DNA of 26,809 nt from JANOXC01 sp031418215 (GCA_031418215.1 JANOXC010000020.1:1-26809); one strand, 5' to 3'. Shown: positions 1 through 7,118, counted from the stretch's first letter. Program-made: numbers and translations. The notes: generated from the sequence alone by a model not told the origin.

Positions 1-946
1 GAATATCAAACGTTGCATTGGAACTATTGTTGGTAAAGTTTCCGCCCAATAATAAAGTTCCTGTAGAAGCGCTAATTGAACCGGTAGTCAATGTAAAGTC
101 GCCGGCAACATCTAAACTGCATGCACCTCCGGTTATCGTACTTCCTGCATTAGTCCATGTTCCGGGAACAATTATGGTACTGGCATTAATGGTGAAACTA
201 CCGCCATTAAAAGCGGCATTGCCGCCAATAAGGAGTGTGTAGTTTGACCCTGTACTCAATGACCCTGCTGTAATCGTAAGATCACTAAAAACTTCAAGTC
301 CTGAAGTGAGTGAAACGGTTCCCCCAGATTTATTAATCACCAGATTTCCAAAAGTTGTTTTGCCACTTGTACCTGCACTAAATATATTTTGATTGCCTGA
401 CCCGTTAAAGGTGAAGGTAGGATTGACATTATTATCTAAACCGGTATTATTGTTGGTGAAATCATGTGATACTAAAATGCTGCCGTTAGCATTATTATCA
501 AATTTTGGATCAATGCCTGCGTCAACAATTACGTCATAAAACTGATTTGTGCCTACATTGAAAATGCTGGCAGCAGAGCCGTTGCCTGTAAATTGAACTG
601 CACCGGAACTAGCTGTAAACGTACCACTGTTTTCCCAGTCATCAGCCACTTGTAGCGTTCCTCCTGTTTGCGTTACAGTGGCTCCGGACTGAATAGTCAT
701 TTTTTTAACTGCAACGGTTCCAGTGCTGATAGTTGGAAAGTTGCCACCAGTTGGACTTGTCGGAATAGTTGCATCGTCGGCATTAGTTGGGACACCGCTT
801 GGGCTCCAGTTACTACCTGTCGACCAGTCATTGGTCGTACCGACCCACGTTTTAGCAGCACCTTCAACAATGTTGAATGATGTGATAATTAGCAAATGGG
901 TTGTTGCCAAGAAAGAAAGCTTTCTTGTTCTTTTTAAATTAAACAT
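1..946 (-). CDS. Secreted repeat-rich (adhesin-like) protein, N-terminal part
   Basis: An open frame runs on the minus strand from an ATG at 946-944 without a stop to the left edge, giving about 315 residues. The start MFNLKRTRKLSFLATT leads into a hydrophobic stretch typical of a signal peptide. It is followed by KTWVGTTNDWSTGSNW, a tryptophan motif common at the N-terminus of large Bacteroidota surface proteins. The rest is rich in Gly, Ser, Thr and Asn, with short repeating units such as GNFTNN, GTWTNAGSTI and GDFTLTTGSI that look like rungs of a right-handed beta-helix. No enzymatic motif is visible. Proteins of this type are usually long and often end in a type IX secretion or gliding C-terminal domain, but that part lies outside the window. 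A surface-adhesin role is inference. The plus-strand open frames inside this interval are shadows. Confidence 0.8.
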   Translation of the reverse strand, partial: MFNLKRTRKLSFLATTHLLIITSFNIVEGAAKTWVGTTNDWSTGSNWSPSGVPTNADDATIPTSPTGGNFPTISTGTVAVKKMTIQSGATVTQTGGTLQVADDWENSGTFTASSGAVQFTGNGSAASIFNVGTNQFYDVIVDAGIDPKFDNNANGSILVSHDFTNNNTGLDNNVNPTFTFNGSGNQNIFSAGTSGKTTFGNLVINKSGGTVSLTSGLEVFSDLTITAGSLSTGSNYTLLIGGNAAFNGGSFTINASTIIVPGTWTNAGSTITGGACSLDVAGDFTLTTGSISASTGTLLLGGNFTNNSSNATFDI

Positions 947-1568
947 AGTTGTATTGTCTTGTAGAGTGTTGCCCTTATATGTAAATTTGAGCAGACGGGG
1001 TTCAAAAAAAATAGTTAATTAAGCGGCTTTCTTACAATTTGTAAGTAATTTGATTTTTTGCTTTGAAAATGCTCTTGTTAAAAAATGTATTTACCTGTTT
1101 TCAATATACTTCGGAATGGATCGTATTTCATAAATCCAAGTCGAAGTAAGAAATGAATTTTTGTTTTTATGGTTTTATGAAATCAATTTTGCAAACTATC
1201 TTGTAGATATTATTAATGGAATATATATAAACAGATTTTCTGAATTACAGATTAATTTTGAAAATAGGACAGAACTGCAGTGAAAAATATCCCTAAACTT
1301 GTTAAATGAAATCTTGTTTACGGGGAGCTGTAAAAGAATCAAAGTCGAGAGAGAATCCGGAATTTTCAGTTTATGAAGCAGAAAGGCAGAAGCAGTAAAT
1401 TAATGATGCTGCTCTGACAAAATCCTGATTTTCTGCAAATGAAATTGCCCTTTAATCATTATCTCCTTCATTTATAGTAAGATTGTTTCACTTAATATTC
1501 ATTTCTTTGTTAGAACTTTGCCCTCGTTGTTAACGTTAGAGTCAAACTATAAACCATTCTAATTACTC
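947..1568. other. Long non-coding divergent intergenic region
   Basis: This 622 bp AT-rich gap separates the minus-strand adhesin start from the plus-strand DUF1573 gene. It holds a 15 bp palindrome (1031-1045), a TAAATTTG on the plus strand near 982-989 and one TATATATA run (1222-1229). I find no convincing coding frame; the only plus-strand ORF starting near 1373 is 14 codons. No perfect TAnnTTTG box lies at a usual distance upstream of 1569. Confidence 0.6.
1031..1045. promoter_or_regulatory. 15 bp perfect palindrome upstream of adhesin gene
   Basis: CTTACAA-T-TTGTAAG has seven-base arms around one central base and lies about 85 bp upstream of the adhesin ATG. Its size and symmetry suit a dimeric regulator. 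No second copy was noticed in the window, so an operator role is only a suggestion. Confidence 0.3.
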
Positions 1569-2045
1569 ATGAAAAAACACCTTCCAATTGCACTTGCCTT
1601 CTTGGTCTTCGCAGGATTGAATGCCATGGCACAATCAAGTAATGATAAGGCCAATAGCCAGGGTGCTCCTGAAATTACCTTTGAAAATGAAGTACATGAT
1701 TACGGAACAATTGATTATGCAGGCGATGGCGTTTATGCCTTTAAATTTACGAATACAGGAAAAGAGCCTTTAGTAATTAGCGATGCAAGAGGCTCTTGTG
1801 GTTGTACTGTACCTAAATGGCCCAAAGAACCAATCTTAAAAGGACAATCCAATATCATAAATGTTAGTTATGATACAAAAAGACCCGGCCCTTTTACCAA
1901 AACAGTTACGGTTACTTCAAATGCAACTAGTGTAACCAAGGTACTTACTATTAAAGGAGTTGTTAAAAGTCAGGAACAATCTGAAGATCAAACACCTGTA
2001 ATGAAAAACAAAGGAATGAGTCCATTGGCCTCCCCTGGAAATTAA
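1569..2045 (+). CDS. DUF1573 domain secreted protein (copy 1)
   Basis: The 158 aa product begins with a clear type I signal peptide (MKKHLPIALAFLVFAG, predicted cleavage after AMA near residue 21). Residues about 35-130 form one DUF1573 domain: an F-x-x-x-x-x-D-Y-G-T-I start, a K-F-T-N-T-G-K-E-P-L-V-I strand, and the signature SCGCTVPKWPKEPI. DUF1573 is an Ig-like beta-sandwich related to ASH/MSP-type domains and is very common, often multicopy, in exported Bacteroidota proteins. Its biochemical role is not established. The tail after about residue 133 is low-complexity and polar. A second DUF1573 gene follows after 47 bp with no terminator between them, so the two are probably co-transcribed and end at the strong terminator at 2597. 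Confidence 0.9.
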   Translation: MKKHLPIALAFLVFAGLNAMAQSSNDKANSQGAPEITFENEVHDYGTIDYAGDGVYAFKFTNTGKEPLVISDARGSCGCTVPKWPKEPILKGQSNIINVSYDTKRPGPFTKTVTVTSNATSVTKVLTIKGVVKSQEQSEDQTPVMKNKGMSPLASPGN

Positions 2046-2092
2046 AATAAAAAATCAAAAAAATAGTATAAACTTCAAACAAAAATTAATCC

Positions 2093-2575
2093 ATGAAAAA
2101 ATCAATTGTATTTGCATCGTTCTGTTTATTAATGACAGCTGCTTTCGCACAGGATAAAAAGGCTGCTCCGGCACCTACAACTGTTCCTGCGCAAGCCGCT
2201 CCTGCTGACATGAAAAATGCTCCTGAAATGACTTTCGAAGTAGAAGAGTACAACTTTGGAACAATTAAACAGGGCGAATCAGTAACCCGTGAATTTTCAT
2301 TCACCAATACTGGTAAAGAAGCCTTAATTATTTCCAATGCTCAAGGATCATGTGGCTGTACTGTTCCTCAATACCCAAAAGAGCCTATTGTATCAAAAGG
2401 TAAAAATTCAATTAAAGTTACTTTCAACTCTGCAGGTAAAATGGGTATGCAAGACAAAACAGTAACTATTACTTCAAATGCAAAAAACAGCCCAAAAGTA
2501 TTGCACTTAAAAGGTACTGTTGAAGCTCCAGCTCCGGCTGCAACTGAGCCGGCTAAGGACGCCCCGAAGAACTAA
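2093..2575 (+). CDS. DUF1573 domain secreted protein (copy 2)
   Basis: The 160 aa product has a type I signal peptide (MKKSIVFASFCLLMTAAFAQ, cleavage after AFA), an Ala/Pro-rich linker (residues about 22-45), one DUF1573 domain (about 48-145) with SCGCTVPQYPKEPI, and an Ala/Pro/Lys tail. The domain is clearly paralogous to the preceding gene: both share the YGTI/FGTI start, FTNTGKE, SCGCTVP-x-(W/Y)-PKEPI and the VTVTSNA/VTITSNA strand. The Cys pair in SCGC is conserved in both and could form a disulfide in the periplasm, but function is unknown. The reading frame ends 21 bp before the terminator hairpin, so this is the last gene of the pair. Confidence 0.9.
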   Translation: MKKSIVFASFCLLMTAAFAQDKKAAPAPTTVPAQAAPADMKNAPEMTFEVEEYNFGTIKQGESVTREFSFTNTGKEALIISNAQGSCGCTVPQYPKEPIVSKGKNSIKVTFNSAGKMGMQDKTVTITSNAKNSPKVLHLKGTVEAPAPAATEPAKDAPKN

Positions 2576-2588
2576 AAACAAATTCTCT

Positions 2589-2596
2589 TACATTTG
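2589..2596 (+). promoter_or_regulatory. TACATTTG -7 box ahead of aminotransferase
   Basis: TACATTTG matches the Bacteroidota -7 consensus TAnnTTTG exactly. Initiation would fall around 2600-2604, about 40 nt before the aminotransferase ATG at 2641 and inside the left arm of the terminator hairpin. No good -33 TTTG is seen at about 20 bp spacing. Confidence 0.45.
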
Positions 2597-2636
2597 TTGT
2601 CCCGTTGCACTTTGCAGCGGGACAATTTTTATTTTT
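2597..2636 (+). terminator. Rho-independent terminator after DUF1573 pair
   Basis: TTGTCCCGTTGCA (2597-2609) pairs with TGCAGCGGGACAA (2613-2625) with one G-U wobble and a 3 nt loop, followed by a T-rich tract (2626-2636). The tract ends only 4 bp before the next start codon. Confidence 0.9.
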
Positions 2637-2640
2637 AGCC

Positions 2641-3870
2641 ATGCCGAAAATCTCCAATAAGGGCCTACAGATGCCCCCATCCCCGATCAGAAAACTCGTT
2701 CCATTTGCCGAGCAAGCTAAAAAGGAAGGGAAATCTATTTTTCACCTTAACATTGGACAGCCTGATATACCTACGCCTGAAGTAATGCTCGATGCGCTCA
2801 GGAATATGAAACTGAAAGTTGTGGAGTATAGTCATTCTGCGGGTATTGAGTCATACAGAAAAAAGCTGGCAACTTATTACCTCCGCAATAAAATCAATGT
2901 TGATTGGACAGACATTATTATAACCACAGGAGGGAGTGAAGCCATAGAAATCGGAATGATGTCATGTTTAAATGAGGGTGATGAAATCATTATCCCTGAA
3001 CCTTACTATGCCAATTACAATGGTTTTTCAACCCAGGCAAGTGTGGTGGTAATTCCAGTTCCTTCTAACATAGAAAGTGGTTTTGCTTTGCCTCCGATCG
3101 CTGATTTTGAAAAAGTAATCACCCCCAAAACAAAAGCCATTTTAATTTGCAATCCGAGTAATCCTACAGGTTACCTATATACGAAGGAGGAATTGGAGCG
3201 TTTGCGGGAGTTGGTTTTGAAATACGATTTGTTCTTATTTGCTGATGAAGTATATCGGGAGTTTTGCTATGATGGCAAAGAGTATTTTTCAGTGATGCAA
3301 TTGCCGGGTATTGAACAAAATGTCGTCTTGATGGACAGCATTTCTAAGCGATACAGCGCTTGTGGTGCAAGAATAGGAGCGTTGGTGTCAAAAAACAAAG
3401 AAGTGATGTCAGCGGCACTGAAATTTGCACAAGCACGATTAAGTCCGCCTACCTTTGGACAAATAGCGGCAGAAGCGGCTATTGATACACCTGATAGCTA
3501 TTTTACGGAGGTGAAAAAGGAATATGTGGCTCGTCGTGATTTTGTAATTGATGCTTTGAATAGGATGGAAGGCGTTTTCTGCCCTAAACCAAGTGGGGCT
3601 TTTTATTGTATGGCAGAACTTCCTATTGATGATTCAGATAAATTTTGTCAATGGTTATTGGAGAAGTTTGATTTTCATGGCAACACGATTATGCTGGCTC
3701 CGGCTACTGGTTTTTATTCAAAGCCATCATTGGGGGCTAAGCAAGTACGAATTGCCTATGTGCTGAAAATCGAATCCTTGAAAATGGCTATGGAATGTCT
3801 TGAAGAAGCATTAAAAGTTTATCCTGGCAGGACAATTGGAAATCAGGTTAAGGCTTCGGCAACGCTTTGA
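2641..3870 (+). CDS. PLP-dependent class I/II aminotransferase
   Basis: The 409 aa product belongs to fold-type I aspartate/alanine-type aminotransferases, which move amino groups between amino acids and 2-oxo acids in the cytoplasm. Visible family marks are NIGQPDIPTP near the N-terminus, TTGGSEAIEIG (cofactor phosphate loop), CNPSNPTG (the PLP ring-contacting Asn), FADEVYREF (Asp to the pyridine nitrogen, Tyr), SISKRYSACGARIG with the Schiff-base lysine at K236, and the C-terminal VRIAYVL Arg for the substrate carboxylate. Substrate cannot be told from sequence. I place the start at ATG 2641 (MPKISNKG). An in-frame TTG at 2605 would add 12 residues encoded by the terminator hairpin itself and is rejected. 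The gene faces efp convergently. Confidence 0.9.
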   Translation: MPKISNKGLQMPPSPIRKLVPFAEQAKKEGKSIFHLNIGQPDIPTPEVMLDALRNMKLKVVEYSHSAGIESYRKKLATYYLRNKINVDWTDIIITTGGSEAIEIGMMSCLNEGDEIIIPEPYYANYNGFSTQASVVVIPVPSNIESGFALPPIADFEKVITPKTKAILICNPSNPTGYLYTKEELERLRELVLKYDLFLFADEVYREFCYDGKEYFSVMQLPGIEQNVVLMDSISKRYSACGARIGALVSKNKEVMSAALKFAQARLSPPTFGQIAAEAAIDTPDSYFTEVKKEYVARRDFVIDALNRMEGVFCPKPSGAFYCMAELPIDDSDKFCQWLLEKFDFHGNTIMLAPATGFYSKPSLGAKQVRIAYVLKIESLKMAMECLEEALKVYPGRTIGNQVKASATL

Positions 3871-3904
3871 TAATTCGCTTTAATTTACTTTAGGTAATTG
3901 TTTC

Positions 3905-3927
3905 AAATAGCTGTTCAATAGTTATTT
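3905..3927. terminator. Weak AT-rich hairpin between convergent genes
   Basis: AAATAGCT (3905-3912) can pair with AGTTATTT (3920-3927) with one wobble. It overlaps the efp stop codon and has short U tracts. It could end transcription of the aminotransferase or efp, but it is weak. Confidence 0.25.
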
Positions 3928-4482
3928 AACTCGCTCAACATAATCACCAGTCCGGGTATCGATCTTTATTTTTTCTCCCTCATTAACAAAAATCGGGACA
4001 TTTACAATCGCACCTGTTTCAACAGTAGCTTTCTTTAAAGTATTTGTTGCAGTATCACCTCTTACTCCTGGTTCTGAATAAGTGATGACTAATTCCACAA
4101 AAGTGGGTGGCTCCGCAATTATAGGCATATCACCTTCAAAGGAAACTTTAACCTCCATACCTTCCTTTAAGAATTTAAAAGATTCACCAAACATTTCCTG
4201 AGGGATAGGAAACTGCTCATAAGTCACATTGTCCATACATACAAGGCTATCGCCATCGCCGTATAAGTATTGCAACATTCGGTATTCAACACGTGCCAAT
4301 TCAACTTCTTCACCAGTTCGGAACCGGTTCTCAGCGACCTTGCCATTTTTTATATTGCGCATTTTACCCTGGTAAAAAGCCCGAAGATTGCCCGGTGTAC
4401 GGTGCATCCATTCAATTACCACACATAATTCACCATTATAACGGATTACCGAACCTACATGGACGTCGCTTGTTGTTGCCAT
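3922..4482 (-). CDS. efp: Translation elongation factor P
   Basis: The 186 aa product is full-length EF-P, which enters the ribosomal E site and relieves stalling at polyproline. The three domains are visible: an N-terminal KOW-like domain (1-65), a middle OB domain (about 68-125) and a C-terminal OB domain (about 130-186) with the family signature TNTLKKATVETGA and NEGEKIKIDTRTGDYVERVK-type ending. The tip loop, which in E. coli reads PGKGQ with beta-lysylated K34, here reads HRTPGNLRAF: Asn32 sits at the modified position and the nearest basic residue is Arg34. No EpmA/EpmB, EarP or related modification gene is in the window. The gene is separated from the upstream ribosomal operon by a strong terminator, so it should have its own promoter, which I could not identify. 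Confidence 0.95.
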   Translation of the reverse strand: MATTSDVHVGSVIRYNGELCVVIEWMHRTPGNLRAFYQGKMRNIKNGKVAENRFRTGEEVELARVEYRMLQYLYGDGDSLVCMDNVTYEQFPIPQEMFGESFKFLKEGMEVKVSFEGDMPIIAEPPTFVELVITYSEPGVRGDTATNTLKKATVETGAIVNVPIFVNEGEKIKIDTRTGDYVERVK

Positions 4483-4540
4483 TTTATAATCTTATTATTT
4501 TGTTGATACTTATTAGATGACTGAATAGAATGATAAGCTA

Positions 4541-4576
4541 ACAAAGAAGGCAGAGTATTCACCCTGCCTTCTTTGT
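4541..4576 (-). terminator. Terminator of the rpsF-rpsR-rplI operon
   Basis: ACAAAGAAGGCAG (4541-4553) and CTGCCTTCTTTGT (4564-4576) are perfect 13 bp arms around a 10 nt loop, placed 16 bp downstream of the rplI stop. The trailing T tract on the minus strand is short and interrupted. Confidence 0.85.
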
Positions 4577-4592
4577 TTATGAATTTATGATA

Positions 4593-5039
4593 TTAACCTT
4601 CAACTACTTCGAAGGTTAAGTTGGCCTTAATATCTCGGTGAACGTTAATAATAGCAGTATAGGTTCCGGTTTTCTTAATATGTTCTTCCGGCATAGTGAT
4701 TTGTTTCTTGTCAATGGAATAGCCCATTTTCTTTAGCATATCAACCAGGTTTTGAGAGGTAATAGAACCAAATAACCTGCCTTTCTCACCAACTTTAGCT
4801 GGAATATTCAGGGTTACGCCTTCAAGTGAACTAGCTAATTTCTCAGCATCACCCTTTAATTTACCTAATTTATGTGAACGTTGTTTAACAACTTCCAGAT
4901 GAATTTTTCTGTTAACAGGATTAGCAATTACAGCCATTCCTTGAGGAATGAGGTAATTTAATCCATAACCATTACGCACCTTCACCACATCATCAGTGTA
5001 TCCGAGGTTTTTAATATCTTGTTTTAAGATGATATCCAT
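4593..5039 (-). CDS. rplI: 50S ribosomal protein L9
   Basis: The 148 aa product has the usual L9 length and layout: an N-terminal RNA-binding domain starting MDIILKQDIKNLGYTDDVV and containing VRNGYGLNYLIPQGMA, a long connecting helix (about 45-75), and a C-terminal domain (about 80-148) with GRLFGSIT. L9 binds the base of the L1 stalk region and helps maintain reading frame. It is the last gene of the S6-S18-L9 operon, 57 bp after rpsR, and is followed by a strong terminator. Confidence 0.97.
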   Translation of the reverse strand: MDIILKQDIKNLGYTDDVVKVRNGYGLNYLIPQGMAVIANPVNRKIHLEVVKQRSHKLGKLKGDAEKLASSLEGVTLNIPAKVGEKGRLFGSITSQNLVDMLKKMGYSIDKKQITMPEEHIKKTGTYTAIINVHRDIKANLTFEVVEG

Positions 5040-5096
5040 TGAATGAGAAAATTAAGTAATATTTAATTGTAAGTTATGCAGTCGCTTGATAGAAAA

Positions 5097-5375
5097 CTAC
5101 TTGAGCATGTCTCCTACATAAGTCATTAAGGCAAGATGACGGGCACGTTTAATTGATTGTCCGACTTTTCGCTGGTATTTTAAGGAAGTACCGGTTAATC
5201 GGCGAGGTAATACTTTACCTTGCTCATTAACAAATTTCATTAAAAATGTAGCATCCTTATAATCAATGTATTTGATGCCCATTTTCTTGAAACGGCAGTA
5301 TTTCTTTTTTGCTGTTTCTACAGCCGGTGGATTGAGGTATCTAACCTCTCCGGCATTGCCTGAATGTGTTGCCAT
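5097..5375 (-). CDS. rpsR: 30S ribosomal protein S18
   Basis: The 92 aa product contains the S18 core: KKYCRFKKMG, YIDYKDATFLMKFVN, and KVLPRRLTGTSLKYQRKVGQSIKRARHLALMTYV. It forms a heterodimer with S6 on the 30S platform and binds 16S rRNA. Only one Cys of the possible N-terminal zinc-type cysteines is present, as is common in this phylum. It lies 17 bp downstream of rpsF in the operon. I chose the ATG giving MATHSGNAGEVRY; the N-terminal extension before KKKYCRF is usual for Bacteroidota S18. Confidence 0.97.
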   Translation of the reverse strand: MATHSGNAGEVRYLNPPAVETAKKKYCRFKKMGIKYIDYKDATFLMKFVNEQGKVLPRRLTGTSLKYQRKVGQSIKRARHLALMTYVGDMLK

Positions 5376-5392
5376 AGTGATTGCTGAATTAT

Positions 5393-5752
5393 TTAGACTG
5401 CTGCTTCTTCTAATTTCTTAGCGGCAGCATTTTTACGTTTACGTTCATTGTATGCAATAGCATGTTTGTCTAGTGCCACTGTGAGAAAACGCATAATTCG
5501 TTCATCGCGCTTGTATTCAAGCTCCAGTTTCTCAATTAATGAGCCTGCCGCCTTGAATTCGAAAAGATGATAAAAGCCTGTGTTTTTTTTCTGGATAGGA
5601 TAGGCCAGCTTGCGTAATCCCCAATTGTTCTCATGAACAATTATGGCACCGTTGTCGGTGAGGATTTTTCGGAATTTGTTCACCGCTTCATCAACCTGCT
5701 CCTGTAATAATACAGGGGTAAGGATTATGACGGTTTCATACTGATTGATCAT
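5393..5752 (-). CDS. rpsF: 30S ribosomal protein S6
   Basis: The 119 aa product begins MINQYETVIILTPVL and shows the S6 ferredoxin-like fold with NWGLRKLAYPIQKKNTGFYHLFEFKA and the R-D-E-R-I-M-R-F-L strand. It is the partner of S18. It is first in the operon; a TACATTTG -7 box lies 41 bp upstream, giving a leader of about 35 nt that contains a small A-loop hairpin. The Lys/Ala-rich C-terminal tail (RKRKNAAAKKLEEAAV) is typical of S6 extensions. Confidence 0.97.
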   Translation of the reverse strand: MINQYETVIILTPVLLQEQVDEAVNKFRKILTDNGAIIVHENNWGLRKLAYPIQKKNTGFYHLFEFKAAGSLIEKLELEYKRDERIMRFLTVALDKHAIAYNERKRKNAAAKKLEEAAV

Positions 5753-5771
5753 TTTTTGAAATGTTGATTAT

Positions 5772-5787
5772 CCGTTTTTTTTAACGG
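5772..5787 (-). promoter_or_regulatory. Small hairpin in rpsF leader
   Basis: On the minus strand CCGTT and AACGG pair around a six-A loop, immediately downstream of the predicted rpsF start site and 20 nt before the ATG. Other bacteria regulate rpsF-rpsR through S6:S18 binding to a CCG-containing leader; equivalence here is not shown. Confidence 0.3.
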
Positions 5788-5792
5788 GACGG

Positions 5793-5800
5793 CAAATGTA
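5793..5800 (-). promoter_or_regulatory. TACATTTG -7 box of rpsF operon
   Basis: CAAATGTA on the plus strand reads TACATTTG on the minus strand, an exact TAnnTTTG box. It predicts initiation around 5788-5786, about 35 nt before the rpsF ATG. No TTTG is found at the -33 spacing. Confidence 0.6.
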
Positions 5801-5870
5801 GAAAAAAAATCCTTACTTAAAAACCGACTTTTAAAAAATAATCCACAAGAAAAGCTTCATTCAGTATTTT

Positions 5871-7103
5871 TTACTCATAACGAAGTGCTTCAATAGGGTC
5901 AAGTTTTGCGGCTTTGGCTGCCGGGTATAAACCTGAAACAAGTCCAACAATAAAGCAAACAACTACCCCCATGAGCATCCACTTCCAGGGTATGATAAAA
6001 GCTCCACCCATACTGATTGCCAGCAAGTTGCCAATTAATATGCCCAATACAATTCCTACAAGTCCGCCAATCTGACAAATCAAAATGGCTTCCGTCAAAA
6101 ACTGTCTTCTGATGACTTTTTGAGTAGCACCCAGAGCTTTTCGTATGCCAATTTCTCTCGTCCGCTCAGTGACCGAAACCAGCATGATGTTCATTAAACC
6201 GATAGCTGCACCAAAAAGCGTGATTATTCCGATTATAGTTGCAGCAATGGTGACATTACTTAAAGAACTGATAAGCATGGATGACAGGGTGTCACTTTGT
6301 ACAATTTCGAATGAATTGTCCTGTTTAACTTGATCTTTTCTGATGCTTCTCATTACACCGGTGGCATCACCAATTGCAGGTTGCATTTGATCCGCCCTAT
6401 CAGTTTTAACAGTGATATTGTAAGAATTCTCGTTTGTGGCAAAATATTGCTCAACTGTTGATAGCGGGAGTATGCAGATTTTATCACCTCCAAATCCCAT
6501 ACTGCTTCCTTTTTCCTTTAAAGTTCCTATTACCCTGAATTTTGAAGCTCCAACGTTGATGACTTTATCAATCGGGGACGTATTTTTAAAAAGTTTAGTG
6601 ACCAAATCGCTTCCCAATAGGCAAACATGGGTACTTTGCTCCAGATCATGGGAAGACAAATTTCTGCCCTTATTCAATGTATAGCCTGATACATTCAAAT
6701 ATTGCTCATCGGCACCAACCACCCATACATTCGGATTTGTTTTTTCAGAAGCGAACTTTAATACCCCAATGCCCGTGGCAGTTGTTGCTACAGATACTTG
6801 ATTGGAAAACAAATAATTTTTTTTAAACGCTGTTGCCTGGTGGTAATTGATATTGGGGTGTTGTTTGGCATTTTTGCTACTCTTACCAATATGGATATTC
6901 ATACCCCTGTTACGAATGGTAAATGAATTGGACCCCATGGCTGAAAAACTACTGCTGATGGAGTTTTTGATAGCATCAATAGAAGTGAGGATGCCAACCA
7001 GTGCCATGATTCCGAAAGCAATAATTAAGATGGTTAGAATAGCCCTGAGCGATTGACTCTTAATGGCTGCAAAGGCCATCTGTATATTTTCAGATATTAC
7101 CAT
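5871..7103 (-). CDS. ABC transporter permease, MacB/FtsX type
   Basis: The 410 aa inner-membrane protein has the MacB layout: an N-terminal transmembrane helix (about 17-40), a large periplasmic domain (about 45-270), and three C-terminal helices forming the FtsX domain (about 285-405). The FtsX signature SVTERTREIGIRKALGAT is present, as is the C-terminal GLYPAAKAAKLDPIEALRYE. Such permeases work with a separate LolD/MacB-like ATPase and often an HlyD-like adaptor, moving substrates or transmitting force across the periplasm (mechanotransmission). Neither partner is next to it: upstream is a divergent small gene and downstream is the ribosomal operon. The substrate is unknown. The start at 7103 (MVISENIQMAF) fits the family N-terminus, but a TACATTTG box ends only 7 bp upstream. 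Confidence 0.9.
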   Translation of the reverse strand: MVISENIQMAFAAIKSQSLRAILTILIIAFGIMALVGILTSIDAIKNSISSSFSAMGSNSFTIRNRGMNIHIGKSSKNAKQHPNINYHQATAFKKNYLFSNQVSVATTATGIGVLKFASEKTNPNVWVVGADEQYLNVSGYTLNKGRNLSSHDLEQSTHVCLLGSDLVTKLFKNTSPIDKVINVGASKFRVIGTLKEKGSSMGFGGDKICILPLSTVEQYFATNENSYNITVKTDRADQMQPAIGDATGVMRSIRKDQVKQDNSFEIVQSDTLSSMLISSLSNVTIAATIIGIITLFGAAIGLMNIMLVSVTERTREIGIRKALGATQKVIRRQFLTEAILICQIGGLVGIVLGILIGNLLAISMGGAFIIPWKWMLMGVVVCFIVGLVSGLYPAAKAAKLDPIEALRYE

Positions 7104-7110
7104 TTAATTG

Positions 7111-7118
7111 CAAATGTA
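7111..7118 (-). promoter_or_regulatory. TACATTTG box next to permease start
   Basis: An exact TAnnTTTG on the minus strand with a TTTG at 7146-7143 (24 bp spacing, longer than the usual about 20). Initiation would fall at 7106-7103, giving a leaderless or nearly leaderless mRNA for the permease gene. Confidence 0.4.

Noticed and set aside
18..1022. Plus-strand open frames of 70-99 codons at the left end
   Set aside because: They lie opposite the clear minus-strand secreted repeat protein, and their translations are low in recognisable features.
2605..2640. In-frame TTG start extending the aminotransferase by 12 residues
   Set aside because: The extra codons are the terminator hairpin and its T tract, and the residues do not resemble the family N-terminus; ATG 2641 fits.
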